The position numbers and the translations under genes were made by a program. A DNA stretch of 64,000 nucleotides, taken from contig NC_007645.1 in the NCBI RefSeq assembly GCF_000012985.1, forward strand, positions 806,001 to 870,000. The letters run 5' to 3'. Positions 16,214-25,334 of this stretch are shown piece after piece (the first letter of the stretch is position 1; each line of letters starts with the position of its first letter). Source of the DNA: Hahella chejuensis KCTC 2396 (GTDB lineage: Bacteria > Pseudomonadota > Gammaproteobacteria > Pseudomonadales > Oleiphilaceae). The notes beneath the pieces were generated by a model. That model was not told the origin of the DNA and made no database searches. It saw only the letters and a list, made by a program, of their open reading frames with translations.

Positions 16214-17242
16214 TTACAGTAACGGAGACTCCTGCAGGCTCTGCCGGTAAGTCTCCGGCGAGCAGGAAAACCAGCGTTTGAAGGCGCGGCTGAAATTGCC
16301 GGCGTCGTTAAACCCCAGACTGTATGCGATTTGGGAGATGCTCATGGAAGAGGATTTCAGATAACGCTCCGCAATTTCCTGCCGCACTTCATCCACCAGC
16401 TCACGGAAGTTGGTGCCCTCCTGACTGAGATGGCGCTGCAATGAGCGTTCACTCAAGTGCAGCGTCTGCGCCACTTTCTGCAAAGAAGTTTCTTCCGTCG
16501 CCATAGTCTGGCGCAGCAGCGAGCGCACCCGCTGGGTCAGTTTCCTGTTGAACAGACGTCCAAAGTATATTTCGCAAAGGCGTTCGTTTTCATTCGCCAG
16601 CAGCACATCGGCGTTAGGCAGACGGCAATGAAAGTAGTTGCGGCTGAAGATCAAACGGTAGCGACTGTCGCCCCAGCTTACTGGACTGCGAAAATAGCGC
16701 TCATAGTTTTCATAGTCCGCCGGTTTGTCGCGGCCCATGGAGACGCGCAACAGATCCGTTCCCTGTGGCGTCAGAAAGCGGCAGATGCGCACCATCATGC
16801 AGGCGGCGGCGTCCAGAATGGCGTCATGCACGGGCGCGTCGCCCTCTCTCACCACGCCTAACTCCACCTCGTCCCCATTGGTCTGCAGATACAGGCGGGT
16901 GACATTGGAAATGCCGTAGTTATAACGAATAACCCGTGAAAACCCCTCCCATAATGACTGACTGGCGATCACCGCATAGCCCAGAGCGTGAAAGGTGGTG
17001 AGACTGATGTTTTTGCCAGCGTCGATGCCTATGCTTTCGCATTGCGTCGCAGCGATGACGGCGTCGAATAAAGCGTTGATCTTGTCGGTGCGCACGGGGG
17101 CGAGGGGAGATTGCAATTCGGAGGCGCAGAGTTGCGCTGACTGCATTAAATCATAGGCGTCCAGCCCTTGCTTTTCAAAGGCGTCCAGACACATTTTCAC
17201 CCAGTTGGCGATGATGAAGGGTTCGTCCAGTTGTGGCGTCAT
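16214..17242 (-). CDS. AraC-family transcriptional regulator (Arabinose_bd type)
   Basis: DNA-binding activator-like protein of 342 residues. The N-terminal effector domain (about 20-210) matches the PF12625 type found in OruR- and ArgR-like regulators (LTTFHALGYAVIASQSLWEGF). The C-terminal AraC double helix-turn-helix covers about 240-335, with LHLSERSLQRHLSQEGTNF and ISQIAYSLGFNDAGNFSRAF as the two recognition units. I choose ATG 17242, giving the usual family length; an upstream in-frame ATG adds 29 unsupported residues. It is divergent from the M4 protease gene and may control it, though nothing in the sequence proves that. Confidence 0.85.
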   Translation of the reverse strand: MTPQLDEPFIIANWVKMCLDAFEKQGLDAYDLMQSAQLCASELQSPLAPVRTDKINALFDAVIAATQCESIGIDAGKNISLTTFHALGYAVIASQSLWEGFSRVIRYNYGISNVTRLYLQTNGDEVELGVVREGDAPVHDAILDAAACMMVRICRFLTPQGTDLLRVSMGRDKPADYENYERYFRSPVSWGDSRYRLIFSRNYFHCRLPNADVLLANENERLCEIYFGRLFNRKLTQRVRSLLRQTMATEETSLQKVAQTLHLSERSLQRHLSQEGTNFRELVDEVRQEIAERYLKSSSMSISQIAYSLGFNDAGNFSRAFKRWFSCSPETYRQSLQESPLL

Positions 17243-17507
17243 AAGAGTAGTTTCTCTTCCATAGACTTGGCGAAATAACTTGCCTGCCGCAGGGTCGCCG
17301 CCCACGCGCATTCGAATATAGCAAATCAAGGGCCAGGGAAAACTCGGCCAAATAACCTAACGAAATAGGCGTACTTCACACTGTTAAAAAAATGGCAGCA
17401 AGTGACAGATAAATAGCGCGCAATGACATGTCGAATGGATTCTCAATAGTTAGGATGTTCTGCTCCAAAAAAATCAAAATGATAGAAACAAGAGAGGGGA
17501 ACTACTC

Positions 17508-19802
17508 GTGAAATTAAAGCTTTTAGTAGCTGTCATGGCCGCCATGACAGGCAGCTACGCCTTATACCACCAGTTAGGCGATGGATCGTCGGACGCTATG
17601 TCGGCGTCGGTGGATAACGCTCAACAGTCCAGTCAGTCACTCGCAACGGCGACGGCTATGACTTCCGCCGCCGCTCCAGCGGGTGCGCCCGGCGCTGCTG
17701 CGAAAACAGCAGGCGATGCGCCCAGCATGGCGGATGTTGAGGACTTTGTAGCCAATCTTAACGATCAGGCGGATACGGGTTATCAATCCCCCAATGCACA
17801 GTTTTCGCCCCCTGCGGCCGGCGCTGACCTATTTCAGGGCGAGCGCACGGCTGGCGTAGGCGCGCCTTTCCATCTCAAACCGGCCGGCGGACAGTCGCTG
17901 GTGGCCAGCGACGCCAATATGGCCAAGCAGGCGGTCATGATGGGCGGCAAGCAGTTGCTTAATATCAGTGAAAACGATGATCTGGAGTTGAAAACCTCCA
18001 AGCGCGACGATGAAGGCAACGTCTATTACAAATTCACCCAGGAATATAACGGCGTGCCTGTGCATGGTCGTGAAACTGTGGTGCAGGCGTCCAGCAAAGA
18101 CGAAATCAGTCTGGTGGCCGGTGAATTCGAGCCTGGCATCCAATTGGACGTTAATCCTGGGTTAAATGGCCAGGTGGCGTTCAACAAAGCGGTCGACAGT
18201 ATGCGCGACACCCTGAGGGGCGAGCCCAGGTTCCGCGAAGACCCCAGCCTGCAGATTTATGTATCCGAAGCGGATGGTCCGGTCCTGACCTGGCGTTCCG
18301 TCGTGGAATACATCACCACTGACGAAGGCTATCGCGTAGATGAAATCTTCGTTGACGCCAACAGTGGAAAAATCGTGGATAAACTGCCGCGCTTCTATTC
18401 GGCGTTATCGCGCAGCGTTCACTCCATCGATCGTCAGTGTTTCGATCCTAACTGGGGCAGCAACATCCTGCCTGGGCGGGAAGTGTCTCCCAACGCCGAT
18501 GAGCACGCCAAAGCCGCTTATGACAACTCCGGCTATACCTACTGGTTCTACGACAACATGTTCAACCGCGACTCTTATGACGGCCGCGGCAAGAAAATGG
18601 TCAGCACCGTACACGCCATGTTCACAACGCCGAATGGCGGCTGCTCCGGCGACAACGCTTACTTTAACGGCGAGCAGATGATTTACGGCGAAGGCGGCAG
18701 CATGCTGCAGAATCCCGCCGGCGCGCTGGATATCGTGGCGCATGAGTTGACTCACGGCGTGACCTTCTCTGAAAGCAACCTGACTTATCGTAATGAGTCC
18801 GGCGCCATCAACGAAGCGTTATCTGATATCTTCGGCGCAGGCGCTGAAACTTACGTGATGTCCGGCGGCAGCGCGAACAGCAAGCCGTCCGGCGGCCTGA
18901 AACCGCAGCGCAGCAACTGGACTCTGGGTGAGAAAGCTTCTCCGAACGGCAGCATGATGCGCGACATGAGCGACCCTGTGGCGGACGGGCAGAGCCGCGA
19001 CAGCTACGACTCTCGCTATACCGGCACGCAAGACAACGGCGGCGTTCACCTTAACAGCGGCATCATGAACCTGGCGTTCTACCTGCTGTCCGAAGGCGGC
19101 GTGCATCCTCGTGGAAAAACCACCAACCGGGTGACCGGTATTGGCATGGAGAAGGCGCTGGAAATCTACTACCACGCCAACACCAACCTGTTCACCGCAT
19201 CCACCAACTTTGCCTCTGCGCGGACGCGTCTGGCGCAGTCTGCGGAAACGCTGTACGGCGAGTGTTCTCAGGAGTGGCATTCCATTCATGAGTCTTTCGA
19301 CGCTGTAAAAGTGCAGGGCAGCTGGACGCCTTGTGATGATGGCGGCGATGACGGCGGAGATGACAATGGCGGAGATGACGGCGGGGACGACGGTGGAGAT
19401 AACGGCGGCGATACTGGCTCCGTTTCGATTTCCAGCGCGAAGGCCTCCAGCACCTATAGCAACAGATACCTGCCTTCCAATCTGCATGACGGCTCTCTGT
19501 CTACGCCTTGGGTGTCATCCACCATCTACAACAGCTATCAGCAACAGTGGGTGATGTTGGATCTGGGCGGCGCCAGAAGCATGTCCGGCATGACGATCAA
19601 CTGGGATGGCGGCAACTTCGCCGGCTCCTATGACATCTATGTCTGGCAGAATGGTCAGTGGGTACGTGCGCAACGCGTCAGACAATACCGTTCCGGCGCT
19701 GCGGATATTCCGCTGCAAGCCAACTCGCAGTATGTGCTGGTCACCATGCGCTACGGCAACTACGGTCGTTGGTACGCGATTGACGAAATCACGCTGAGGT
19801 AA
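17508..19802 (+). CDS. Secreted M4 (thermolysin/vibriolysin-type) metalloprotease with discoidin-like C-terminus
   Basis: Extracellular zinc metalloprotease precursor of 764 residues. GTG start after AGAGAGGGGA. Domains: signal anchor (about 1-20), Ala/Ser-rich spacer, FTP and PepSY inhibitory propeptide (about 150-290), M4 catalytic domain (about 305-450) with HELTH at 412-416 and the third zinc ligand in NEALSD, and the M4 C-terminal domain with the DNGGVHLNSGI active-site segment. An Asp/Gly-rich linker (609-637) leads to an F5/8-type C (discoidin-like) module (about 638-764) likely to bind carbohydrate or surfaces. The propeptide should be removed by autoproteolysis. A terminator follows at 19810. 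Confidence 0.95.
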   Translation: MKLKLLVAVMAAMTGSYALYHQLGDGSSDAMSASVDNAQQSSQSLATATAMTSAAAPAGAPGAAAKTAGDAPSMADVEDFVANLNDQADTGYQSPNAQFSPPAAGADLFQGERTAGVGAPFHLKPAGGQSLVASDANMAKQAVMMGGKQLLNISENDDLELKTSKRDDEGNVYYKFTQEYNGVPVHGRETVVQASSKDEISLVAGEFEPGIQLDVNPGLNGQVAFNKAVDSMRDTLRGEPRFREDPSLQIYVSEADGPVLTWRSVVEYITTDEGYRVDEIFVDANSGKIVDKLPRFYSALSRSVHSIDRQCFDPNWGSNILPGREVSPNADEHAKAAYDNSGYTYWFYDNMFNRDSYDGRGKKMVSTVHAMFTTPNGGCSGDNAYFNGEQMIYGEGGSMLQNPAGALDIVAHELTHGVTFSESNLTYRNESGAINEALSDIFGAGAETYVMSGGSANSKPSGGLKPQRSNWTLGEKASPNGSMMRDMSDPVADGQSRDSYDSRYTGTQDNGGVHLNSGIMNLAFYLLSEGGVHPRGKTTNRVTGIGMEKALEIYYHANTNLFTASTNFASARTRLAQSAETLYGECSQEWHSIHESFDAVKVQGSWTPCDDGGDDGGDDNGGDDGGDDGGDNGGDTGSVSISSAKASSTYSNRYLPSNLHDGSLSTPWVSSTIYNSYQQQWVMLDLGGARSMSGMTINWDGGNFAGSYDIYVWQNGQWVRAQRVRQYRSGAADIPLQANSQYVLVTMRYGNYGRWYAIDEITLR
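19336..19418 (+). repeat. Asp/Gly codon repeat in protease linker
   Basis: Imperfect tandem units of GATGACGGCGGn encode a run of about 28 Asp and Gly residues (plus two Asn) between the protease and its binding module. The repeated DNA could change length by slippage. The acidic linker may bind calcium. Confidence 0.8.
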
Positions 19803-19809
19803 TCTGCAT

Positions 19810-19834
19810 GGGCGCGCTATGCGCCCCTTTATTT
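19810..19834 (+). terminator. Rho-independent terminator
   Basis: GGGCGC (19810-19815) pairs with GCGCCC (19821-19826) over a 5-base loop, followed by a T-rich stretch. It lies just after the protease stop. Confidence 0.7.
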
Positions 19835-19934
19835 CCGGCGCTGTTGGGACTTCTAACGCGGCGTCGGGACTTCAGCCCGGAGGAGACTGCCTCCCTCAAA
19901 AATAACAACGCGGCAGTATAGAGACAAAATCAAA

Positions 19935-20159
19935 ATGAATATCAGAAATGAACTTGCTCCCATTCTTCTGCAAGCCATATCGGATGCGATTCAATTCAAT
20001 CGCGCGATTATGGACGGCGGCTTCTTAAACGATTCGGAAAGTCACTTCGAGTATTTGGTGAGTTTGAATCACCTTCTTCATTATTTGGAGGAGGAGTACA
20101 AAAAAATAGAAGCAGAGGTGGGCATGCCTCTGAATCTATTAGCGTTGGAAAGCGCCTGA
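19935..20159 (+). CDS. Small hypothetical protein, 74 residues
   Basis: A 74-residue helical, acidic protein: ELAPILLQAISDAIQFNRAI, HFEYLVSLNHLLHYLEEEYKK. No membrane segment or signal peptide. It starts at ATG 19935 with only a weak purine-rich site upstream. It has its own intergenic spacing from the protease terminator and is convergent with the HAD phosphatase gene. Unrecognised. Confidence 0.55.
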   Translation: MNIRNELAPILLQAISDAIQFNRAIMDGGFLNDSESHFEYLVSLNHLLHYLEEEYKKIEAEVGMPLNLLALESA

Positions 20160-20197
20160 GGCAGGCGCGTAATGAGCCAGTGGCCGCCCGGATTGCG

Positions 20198-20851
20198 TTA
20201 TGGCCGCCGGCTCAGTAAATGGACCAGTTCTCTCATGTCATGAAAGCATAAGGCCGCACCCGCGGCCTTTTGTTTTTCCGCATCCATGTCCGCACTATAG
20301 GCGTACACCGTCATACCTGCGGCCACAGCGGCGGTGATGCCTGCTGTGGAGTCCTCCACCACCACGCAGCGCTCAGGCGCCGCTCCCAGGGCGGAGGCTG
20401 CGCGCAGATAGATGTCCGGCGCCGGCTTGGGGTTCTCAACATCTTCGACGCAGAAACAGTGATCGAAATACGCATGCAGGCCGGTCTGGCTCAACTTGAA
20501 GTCCATGTCTTCGCGCAAGGCGTTAGTGGCCATGGCTTTGGGCAGGCGGATGGCCTGCAAGGTTTCCTCGACGAACGGGACTGTGGTCAGCCCTGTGTGC
20601 ATGGCTTCCCAGAAACCAGCGCGCAAACGGTGATGGGTGTCCTCCGGCAGCGCCCGGCCTAACAGCGTCGCTGCGGTAACCAGGTTAACCTCAGTGGTTT
20701 GCCCGGTGAAATGGGTATGCATCTCCATATGGGTCAAATGTAAGCCCTGCTCCGCCAACAGGCTCATGAATACTTCATTGGTCAGGCGCTCGGTATCCAC
20801 CAGCACGCCGTCGCAGTCAAAAATAACAGCGTCGTACATATACTTCTGCAT
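20198..20851 (-). CDS. HAD-superfamily phosphatase/phosphoglucomutase-like (subfamily IA)
   Basis: Cytosolic HAD hydrolase of 217 residues. Motif I is VIFDCDGVLVDTE (nucleophile Asp and acid Asp), motif II is in MATNALREDMDF, motif III is NPKPAPDIYLRAA (Lys) and motif IV is VVEDSTAGITAAVAAGM. An alpha-helical cap lies between motif I and II. DGVLVDTE plus the cap type point to the beta-phosphoglucomutase/GPH branch. The start at 20851 has GGAA upstream; a long in-frame upstream extension shows no protein-like character. Confidence 0.85.
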   Translation of the reverse strand: MQKYMYDAVIFDCDGVLVDTERLTNEVFMSLLAEQGLHLTHMEMHTHFTGQTTEVNLVTAATLLGRALPEDTHHRLRAGFWEAMHTGLTTVPFVEETLQAIRLPKAMATNALREDMDFKLSQTGLHAYFDHCFCVEDVENPKPAPDIYLRAASALGAAPERCVVVEDSTAGITAAVAAGMTVYAYSADMDAEKQKAAGAALCFHDMRELVHLLSRRP

Positions 20852-20997
20852 GCATTGTTCCAGGGTGATAAGAGGTAAGGCGTTCGGACAGTATACCGGG
20901 CGGATGGCCCTAACGGCATTTATACGTGTGTCTAGGCAGGGAATAGAAATGGCTTCCCCAGTTAGGAGAAACCATTTTGATAAACGGAGGCGGGGAA

Positions 20998-22269
20998 TCA
21001 GTAGCTGAAAACGTCTGACTGATCCACTTGACAGCTGGCGGTGTTCCAGAATTCGCCTTTCTTCTCGGATTTGCCTTCTCCCTTCTTGACGCCTTCGTAT
21101 TCGACGCAAATTTTGGGTTTGCCGGCTTTGTAGTTTTTGACTTTCAGGTTGCGAATGGTGGCGGTGTCGTTGTAGTTGCTGTTGACGCCGGCGAGCCCGC
21201 TGGAAAGCGTTCCTTCAATAAAGACATCTTCCACAACCAGGTGGCGGGGACCGCCATTGTTTTTACAATCGCCGCAAGAACGCCATAGCTTGCCGTTGTC
21301 GCCTTTGACGGTGAAGCCGCCTTTGATGATAGTCGTGCTGTGCCTGGAGTTATGTTGGAAGATTTTGTCCGGTTTGCCGCCGGGGCCGTTATTACTGTTG
21401 TAAGCCCAGCCCCCAATGATGGTCATGGTCCCGCCTTCCGAAGAGTGGGTGGCTGCGTCTTCACAGACGTCCTCCCACACTACGTTTTCCAAAGTGCAGT
21501 CGCCGCTGGTGCAATGAATGCCGTCAGAACCGCCGTTGGCGGAGATGCGCAGGTTCTTTACGCTCGCATTGATAAGGGTAAGCACCGGTGGTTGATGTTC
21601 GCTATCCTTGTTGCAGGAGAGTCCGATCGTCCTTCCGCCGCAGTCCACACTCTTATTCTTAATGACGGCTCCGGCGAAACATTCGTCGGCGCTGCTGGAA
21701 TCGCGTAGTGGTTGTGCGAATTGTGCGGTGGAACTGGCGACGACGCCCTTGGCGTCGGTGTATTTGATCCAATACCAGTAGGAGGTTCCGTTATTGGCCT
21801 TTGCGTCGCGGAAGGTGCGAGCGTCGCCCGCGAGTCTGGCGATGCGTTGACGACCAATAGGATTGGCGTCCGTGTCCCGCATCACTTGCACGTTGCGCAG
21901 AGCTCCTGTGGCGCTCCAGGACAGCTCTACCTCGCCGTCGCCGGCGTCGGCTTGCAATGTGACGGTCACAGCGCCGTCGCCGCCGCCATTTCCGGGAATG
22001 GCGGCGTTGTCAGGAACGGAACACTCCTTTACCGACTTGGCTGGATTGGGATCGCTTCCGAACGTGGCGACATCGCAGGAAAAAGCGCCGCTTAGTGTTT
22101 TTTTGACGAACTTGCCGGCTGCGCCAAAAGCCACTTGGGTAGGGCTGGCCACCATGCAGGTTTGGCCGCTTTTGCAAATTGTGGTGAACCCATTGGGTCT
22201 ATTGGCGGCGGCTTGAATGCTCGTTGCTGAGGCAAGCAAAGCCAAGCCTAACGTTAATTTACGAAACAT
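20998..22269 (-). CDS. Secreted pectate lyase, PL3 family, with fibronectin-III-like module
   Basis: Extracellular polysaccharide lyase of 423 residues that should cleave polygalacturonate by beta-elimination using calcium. Order: signal peptide (FRKLTLGLALLASATSIQA), a short N-terminal region with three Cys, a fibronectin-III-like module (about 100-190, VTLQADAGDGEVELSWSA...YWYWIKYTD), then the PL3 right-handed beta-helix (about 200-423). PL3 hallmarks are GSDGIHCTSGDCTLENVVW, EDVCEDAAT and FWRSCGDCKNNGG-like Cys-rich turns. ATG is preceded by ACGGAG. It suggests use of plant or algal pectic material. It is monocistronic. Confidence 0.9.
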   Translation of the reverse strand: MFRKLTLGLALLASATSIQAAANRPNGFTTICKSGQTCMVASPTQVAFGAAGKFVKKTLSGAFSCDVATFGSDPNPAKSVKECSVPDNAAIPGNGGGDGAVTVTLQADAGDGEVELSWSATGALRNVQVMRDTDANPIGRQRIARLAGDARTFRDAKANNGTSYWYWIKYTDAKGVVASSTAQFAQPLRDSSSADECFAGAVIKNKSVDCGGRTIGLSCNKDSEHQPPVLTLINASVKNLRISANGGSDGIHCTSGDCTLENVVWEDVCEDAATHSSEGGTMTIIGGWAYNSNNGPGGKPDKIFQHNSRHSTTIIKGGFTVKGDNGKLWRSCGDCKNNGGPRHLVVEDVFIEGTLSSGLAGVNSNYNDTATIRNLKVKNYKAGKPKICVEYEGVKKGEGKSEKKGEFWNTASCQVDQSDVFSY

Positions 22270-22418
22270 CGTGTTCTCCGTATTTTCGATTTTTTATTTA
22301 CCCTGAAGACGAAGGCGTCTTGCGTGTTTTTATTGGTTTTCCAGATAGGGGAGCCGCCGCATGGGCGTTGTTGGCGTCACCTCCTTTCGCCGTCTGCATA
22401 ACGTGAAAAGAAGGCTGC

Positions 22419-23342
22419 TTATTGCGCCTGCAGAGAGGCGAGCAGACTGTCTTCCATTTCCTCGAAGCTCAACGCTTCGTAATCCGTCACCGCCGTCATT
22501 TGATCTTCACTGAGGTAGGCGGATGCTTCCTGTAGGTAGTCATCGCGGTAGCGGTTCAGCGCTTTGACTGCCTCATTCGCCAGAGCGCGTTTGTCTGTCT
22601 GAGTGAGGGCGTAACTCTGCATCGCCTCCTCAAAAGCCACTTTGTGTCTGAGTTTGGTCAGGAGCAGGGTGCGTTCCTGATCAGGACTGAGAGGGCTGTT
22701 GACGCTTAATTTGTCGGTAATCTCTCGCAGCTGGTGTTGTTCAAACTCAGAGTTTCTGGTGAGCTCAAACAGACGCGCGCTTTCGCCATCCAGCAGCTCG
22801 ACGATGCGCTGATCAAGGTCGGCCAGGGCTTGATCGCGCAACACCATATGCTCCGTCGCTTGCTCAGAATCGGTGAAGTAATTCTCTGTAGGGAGGGCGG
22901 TGAGGCGCTCACGTTCTCTCAGCAGGCTTAGTAGCTGTTCTGTGTCGGCGGTATTGAGCGAAGTTTCGGTAAGCAGGGCGCGGTATTTTTCGCTGACCGC
23001 CTTTTGCAGACTGCGCGCCTCTGCGTCGAGTAGCTGGCGGGTCGCGGGGTCAACCGGGAAGGTCGGTTGCAGCGAGCGTTGCTGTGCATCGGCGGAGACG
23101 CCCTGCCCAACCAGTGATGGCGGTATGTCCCTATGCTGTGCCGGGCTTTGCAGATACGCGTTGAAAGCGGCGATCGTTTCTTGATAACGAGCGCTTTGTT
23201 GCTGGATCTGATCTTGAAAACGTTTTCTTTCCAGGGCGAAATCAGATTTCAGATGATTGTTTTCAACCCACAGGTAAATAGCTGCGCTGGCGCAAAGGAG
23301 TGCGCATGCTGACATGCCTGCTGGGAATCTGATCATATCCAT
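22419..23342 (-). CDS. Membrane-anchored coiled-coil protein of unknown function
   Basis: A 307-residue protein with an N-terminal hydrophobic anchor (MSACALLCASAAIYLWV) and a long periplasmic, mostly helical, highly charged body: FALERKRFQDQIQQQSARYQETI, LLSLLRERERLTAL, and AYLSEDQMTAVTDYEALSFEEME near the end. The last region resembles the L-T-x-x-Q helices of Spy/CpxP-like proteins, but the rest does not. CAGGAG sits at ideal distance before the ATG. No function can be assigned. Confidence 0.72.
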   Translation of the reverse strand: MDMIRFPAGMSACALLCASAAIYLWVENNHLKSDFALERKRFQDQIQQQSARYQETIAAFNAYLQSPAQHRDIPPSLVGQGVSADAQQRSLQPTFPVDPATRQLLDAEARSLQKAVSEKYRALLTETSLNTADTEQLLSLLRERERLTALPTENYFTDSEQATEHMVLRDQALADLDQRIVELLDGESARLFELTRNSEFEQHQLREITDKLSVNSPLSPDQERTLLLTKLRHKVAFEEAMQSYALTQTDKRALANEAVKALNRYRDDYLQEASAYLSEDQMTAVTDYEALSFEEMEDSLLASLQAQ

Positions 23343-23518
23343 GACTCCTGTATTTATTAATTTTCCGGTTGTTTATTGAGCAATTGGCGCTGGGTGCAAT
23401 GAATATTAGTTAATCTGGTCAGGCTGTGATACCGGGTAAAGGGAATAGACTGCTTGAGTGCGCAGATGTATAGCCAAGGGCGGGTACAGCCTTTACTTCA
23501 TAGGAAAGCGCGCCCTTC

Positions 23519-23534
23519 GACTGCCTGATTAATA
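23519..23534 (+). repeat. Fragment of the dispersed repeat (right end)
   Basis: GACTGCCTGATTAATA is identical to the right end of the copy at 5619-5674. The TTA within it (23529-23531) is the stop codon of the minus-strand hydrolase gene, so the repeat end forms the end of that reading frame. Confidence 0.6.
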
Positions 23535-24374
23535 CAGGCTTTGCTCAAGAAAGCGAGTTACCCGGCTTTCATATTCCTCCGGGGCGTACTCGTGAAAATC
23601 CTGATGATGGGCGCCCTTTACCAGCCACAGAAACTTGGGTTCCGGAGCGTTGTCGAATAGATGCTGGGACTCCGTCAAGGTGGTGTGCTGATCTTCCGTT
23701 CCGGTGATGATCAGGACTGGGGCTGTGATATGTTTGATGGCGAATTCCGGTCTCAGCTCATCCAGGCTGACTCCCAATCGCAAAGGAATTTGTGCGGTCA
23801 ATAATGGCGTCAACCATTCTCCCAGAGCGCCAAGTCGCATCGAAAGTCGATTACTGACGGCTTGTTCGATGTTCGGATAAACGGCTTCCAGAACATAAAC
23901 GTCCGCAGATGCGGGGGACTGTCCCAACAAACTCGCAGCGCCGCCAAGTGAGACGCCAATGATTGCGACCTTGGCGCATTGGCGTTGCGTGCGTAAATAG
24001 GCGATGGCGGACTTGACGTTGTCGGACTCCCGGTAGCCAAACGTGATTTGCTCTCCCTGTGTTTCGCCGTGGCCCTGAAGATCTATCAGCAAAGAGGAAT
24101 ATCCTGATTTCTGAAGGAACAAGGCGCGTTTGATCATGCTGGTGCGGTCAGAACGTACGCCATGTAAAAGCAGGGCGCATTGCTGGCCGGCGGCAGGCGC
24201 ATACCAGCCGCTGACGCCGTCAAACTGCACTGTTTGCGCATTGAGCGCCGGCGGCGGTGGAGCGATGTGGTGATTAACGGACGCGGATAACGCCCCTCCT
24301 GCGCCCCACACTGCCGCGAGAGCAAGAACCAGTGCGCCTGAGGCGAAAGCGATGCGTCTTCTGAATTTTTTCAT
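23529..24374 (-). CDS. Membrane-anchored alpha/beta-hydrolase
   Basis: A 281-residue hydrolase with an N-terminal membrane anchor (IAFASGALVLALAAVWGAGG) that puts the catalytic domain in the periplasm. It has the oxyanion region CALLLHGVRSD, the nucleophile elbow IIGVSLGGAAS (Ser), ITGTEDQHT with the acid Asp, and GAHHQDFHEY with the His. The family resembles the YqkD/FrsA-like dienelactone-type hydrolases. The stop codon lies within a fragment of the dispersed repeat. The start lacks a strong ribosome-binding site. Confidence 0.82.
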   Translation of the reverse strand: MKKFRRRIAFASGALVLALAAVWGAGGALSASVNHHIAPPPPALNAQTVQFDGVSGWYAPAAGQQCALLLHGVRSDRTSMIKRALFLQKSGYSSLLIDLQGHGETQGEQITFGYRESDNVKSAIAYLRTQRQCAKVAIIGVSLGGAASLLGQSPASADVYVLEAVYPNIEQAVSNRLSMRLGALGEWLTPLLTAQIPLRLGVSLDELRPEFAIKHITAPVLIITGTEDQHTTLTESQHLFDNAPEPKFLWLVKGAHHQDFHEYAPEEYESRVTRFLEQSLY

Positions 24375-24498
24375 GGGGCAGGATTACTTCGCAGCAGAAA
24401 TAGATGTCCACATTGGCGCCGAAACGTTCGTGACGTGACGGGATCAAGGAGGCTCATGTGTGATCCTATCGAAAACCTGTTCTATCAGAAAGCGGTTC

Positions 24499-24525
24499 AG
24501 AGAAGGCGCAGCATTCAGCTGCGCC
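24499..24525 (-). terminator. Rho-independent terminator (weak U-tract)
   Basis: On the minus strand GGCGCAGC pairs with GCTGCGCC across TGAAT, then TTCTCT follows. It lies 18 bases past the stop of the first PilJ-N protein. Confidence 0.65.
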
Positions 24526-24542
24526 AGAGAATGGACGGATAT

Positions 24543-25334
24543 TCAGCTTTGCAGGCTTTCATAAAGACCTGTGATGGTCTCCATATTCTTCAGCATGCCT
24601 TCTGTGGTGGTGGCGATGATGAAAGGTACAAAACTTTGGCCCTGCATCAATTGGAATCCGGAGCGGGAGAAGCTCCACTGGGAAATCACTTTGTCCAACG
24701 CGGCGTTGATGTCCTGGCTGTTGATTTTCGCCTGACGGAGCTCATGTAACGCCTCGTCATATTCCTGGACCGCCTGGGCGAAGCTTCTTTGCAGATCCGC
24801 CTGATCCAGATTCCAGCTCAGCGCGGAGTAATAGAGCGCGATGCGCTGGGACAACATCCGTTGACGTCCGGCGAGGTTGATCATTTTATTTTTGGGATTC
24901 CCCGACTGCTGCTCCAGTGACTGCACGACTTTGTTGCTGAGAGCGAGAACGCGCTCTCCAGCGCTGATCAGTTCAACGGCTTTGTCTTTTGAAGGTTTCT
25001 CCGTCGCCAACTTGCGGAACTCCTTCCACTCCTTGCGCACGGACTTTAGCTGTCCAGATATTTGCGGCGTCTTGGTGTAGGACTCCAGTTCTCCCAATTG
25101 CTGCTCAAATAAGGCGACGCTTTCTGTGAGCTGGCTTGAGGACTTATCCGGCTGAATATCCTGACCTATGAGCAGGTAGGACTTTACGATTCGCTGACTC
25201 AGCATACGTTGGCGCCCAGCCTTGTTAATGGCTTCGTCCAGGTCGGTAATGTCTGCGGTGGCAATGTGGCTCCAGGATAGTGCAAACAGGGAGAAAAGAA
25301 GCAGACTCAAGTTCCTTATATGGCGCATATGCAT
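24543..25334 (-). CDS. Periplasmic protein with two PilJ-type sensor (PF13675) domains
   Basis: Exported 263-residue protein with signal peptide (SLLLFSLFALSWSHIATA). The mature part holds two copies of the type IV pili methyl-accepting transducer N-terminal domain: AINKAGRQRMLSQRIVKSYLLIGQ near residue 35 and INLAGRQRMLSQRIALYYSAL near residue 150. In PilJ and NarX-like sensors this helical domain binds ligand. There is no membrane-spanning signalling part here, so it may be a free sensor or ligand carrier. Its paralogue at 25713 lies upstream on the same strand. Confidence 0.85.
   Translation of the reverse strand: MHMRHIRNLSLLLFSLFALSWSHIATADITDLDEAINKAGRQRMLSQRIVKSYLLIGQDIQPDKSSSQLTESVALFEQQLGELESYTKTPQISGQLKSVRKEWKEFRKLATEKPSKDKAVELISAGERVLALSNKVVQSLEQQSGNPKNKMINLAGRQRMLSQRIALYYSALSWNLDQADLQRSFAQAVQEYDEALHELRQAKINSQDINAALDKVISQWSFSRSGFQLMQGQSFVPFIIATTTEGMLKNMETITGLYESLQS

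Noticed and set aside
19336-19418. Regular repeats as a CRISPR array
   Set aside because: The units are in-frame Asp/Gly codons inside the protease gene with no spacers.
22305-22335. AAGACG/CGTCTT hairpin with T-run as a terminator of the coiled-coil protein gene
   Set aside because: The T-run is on the plus strand, whereas both neighbouring genes are on the minus strand.
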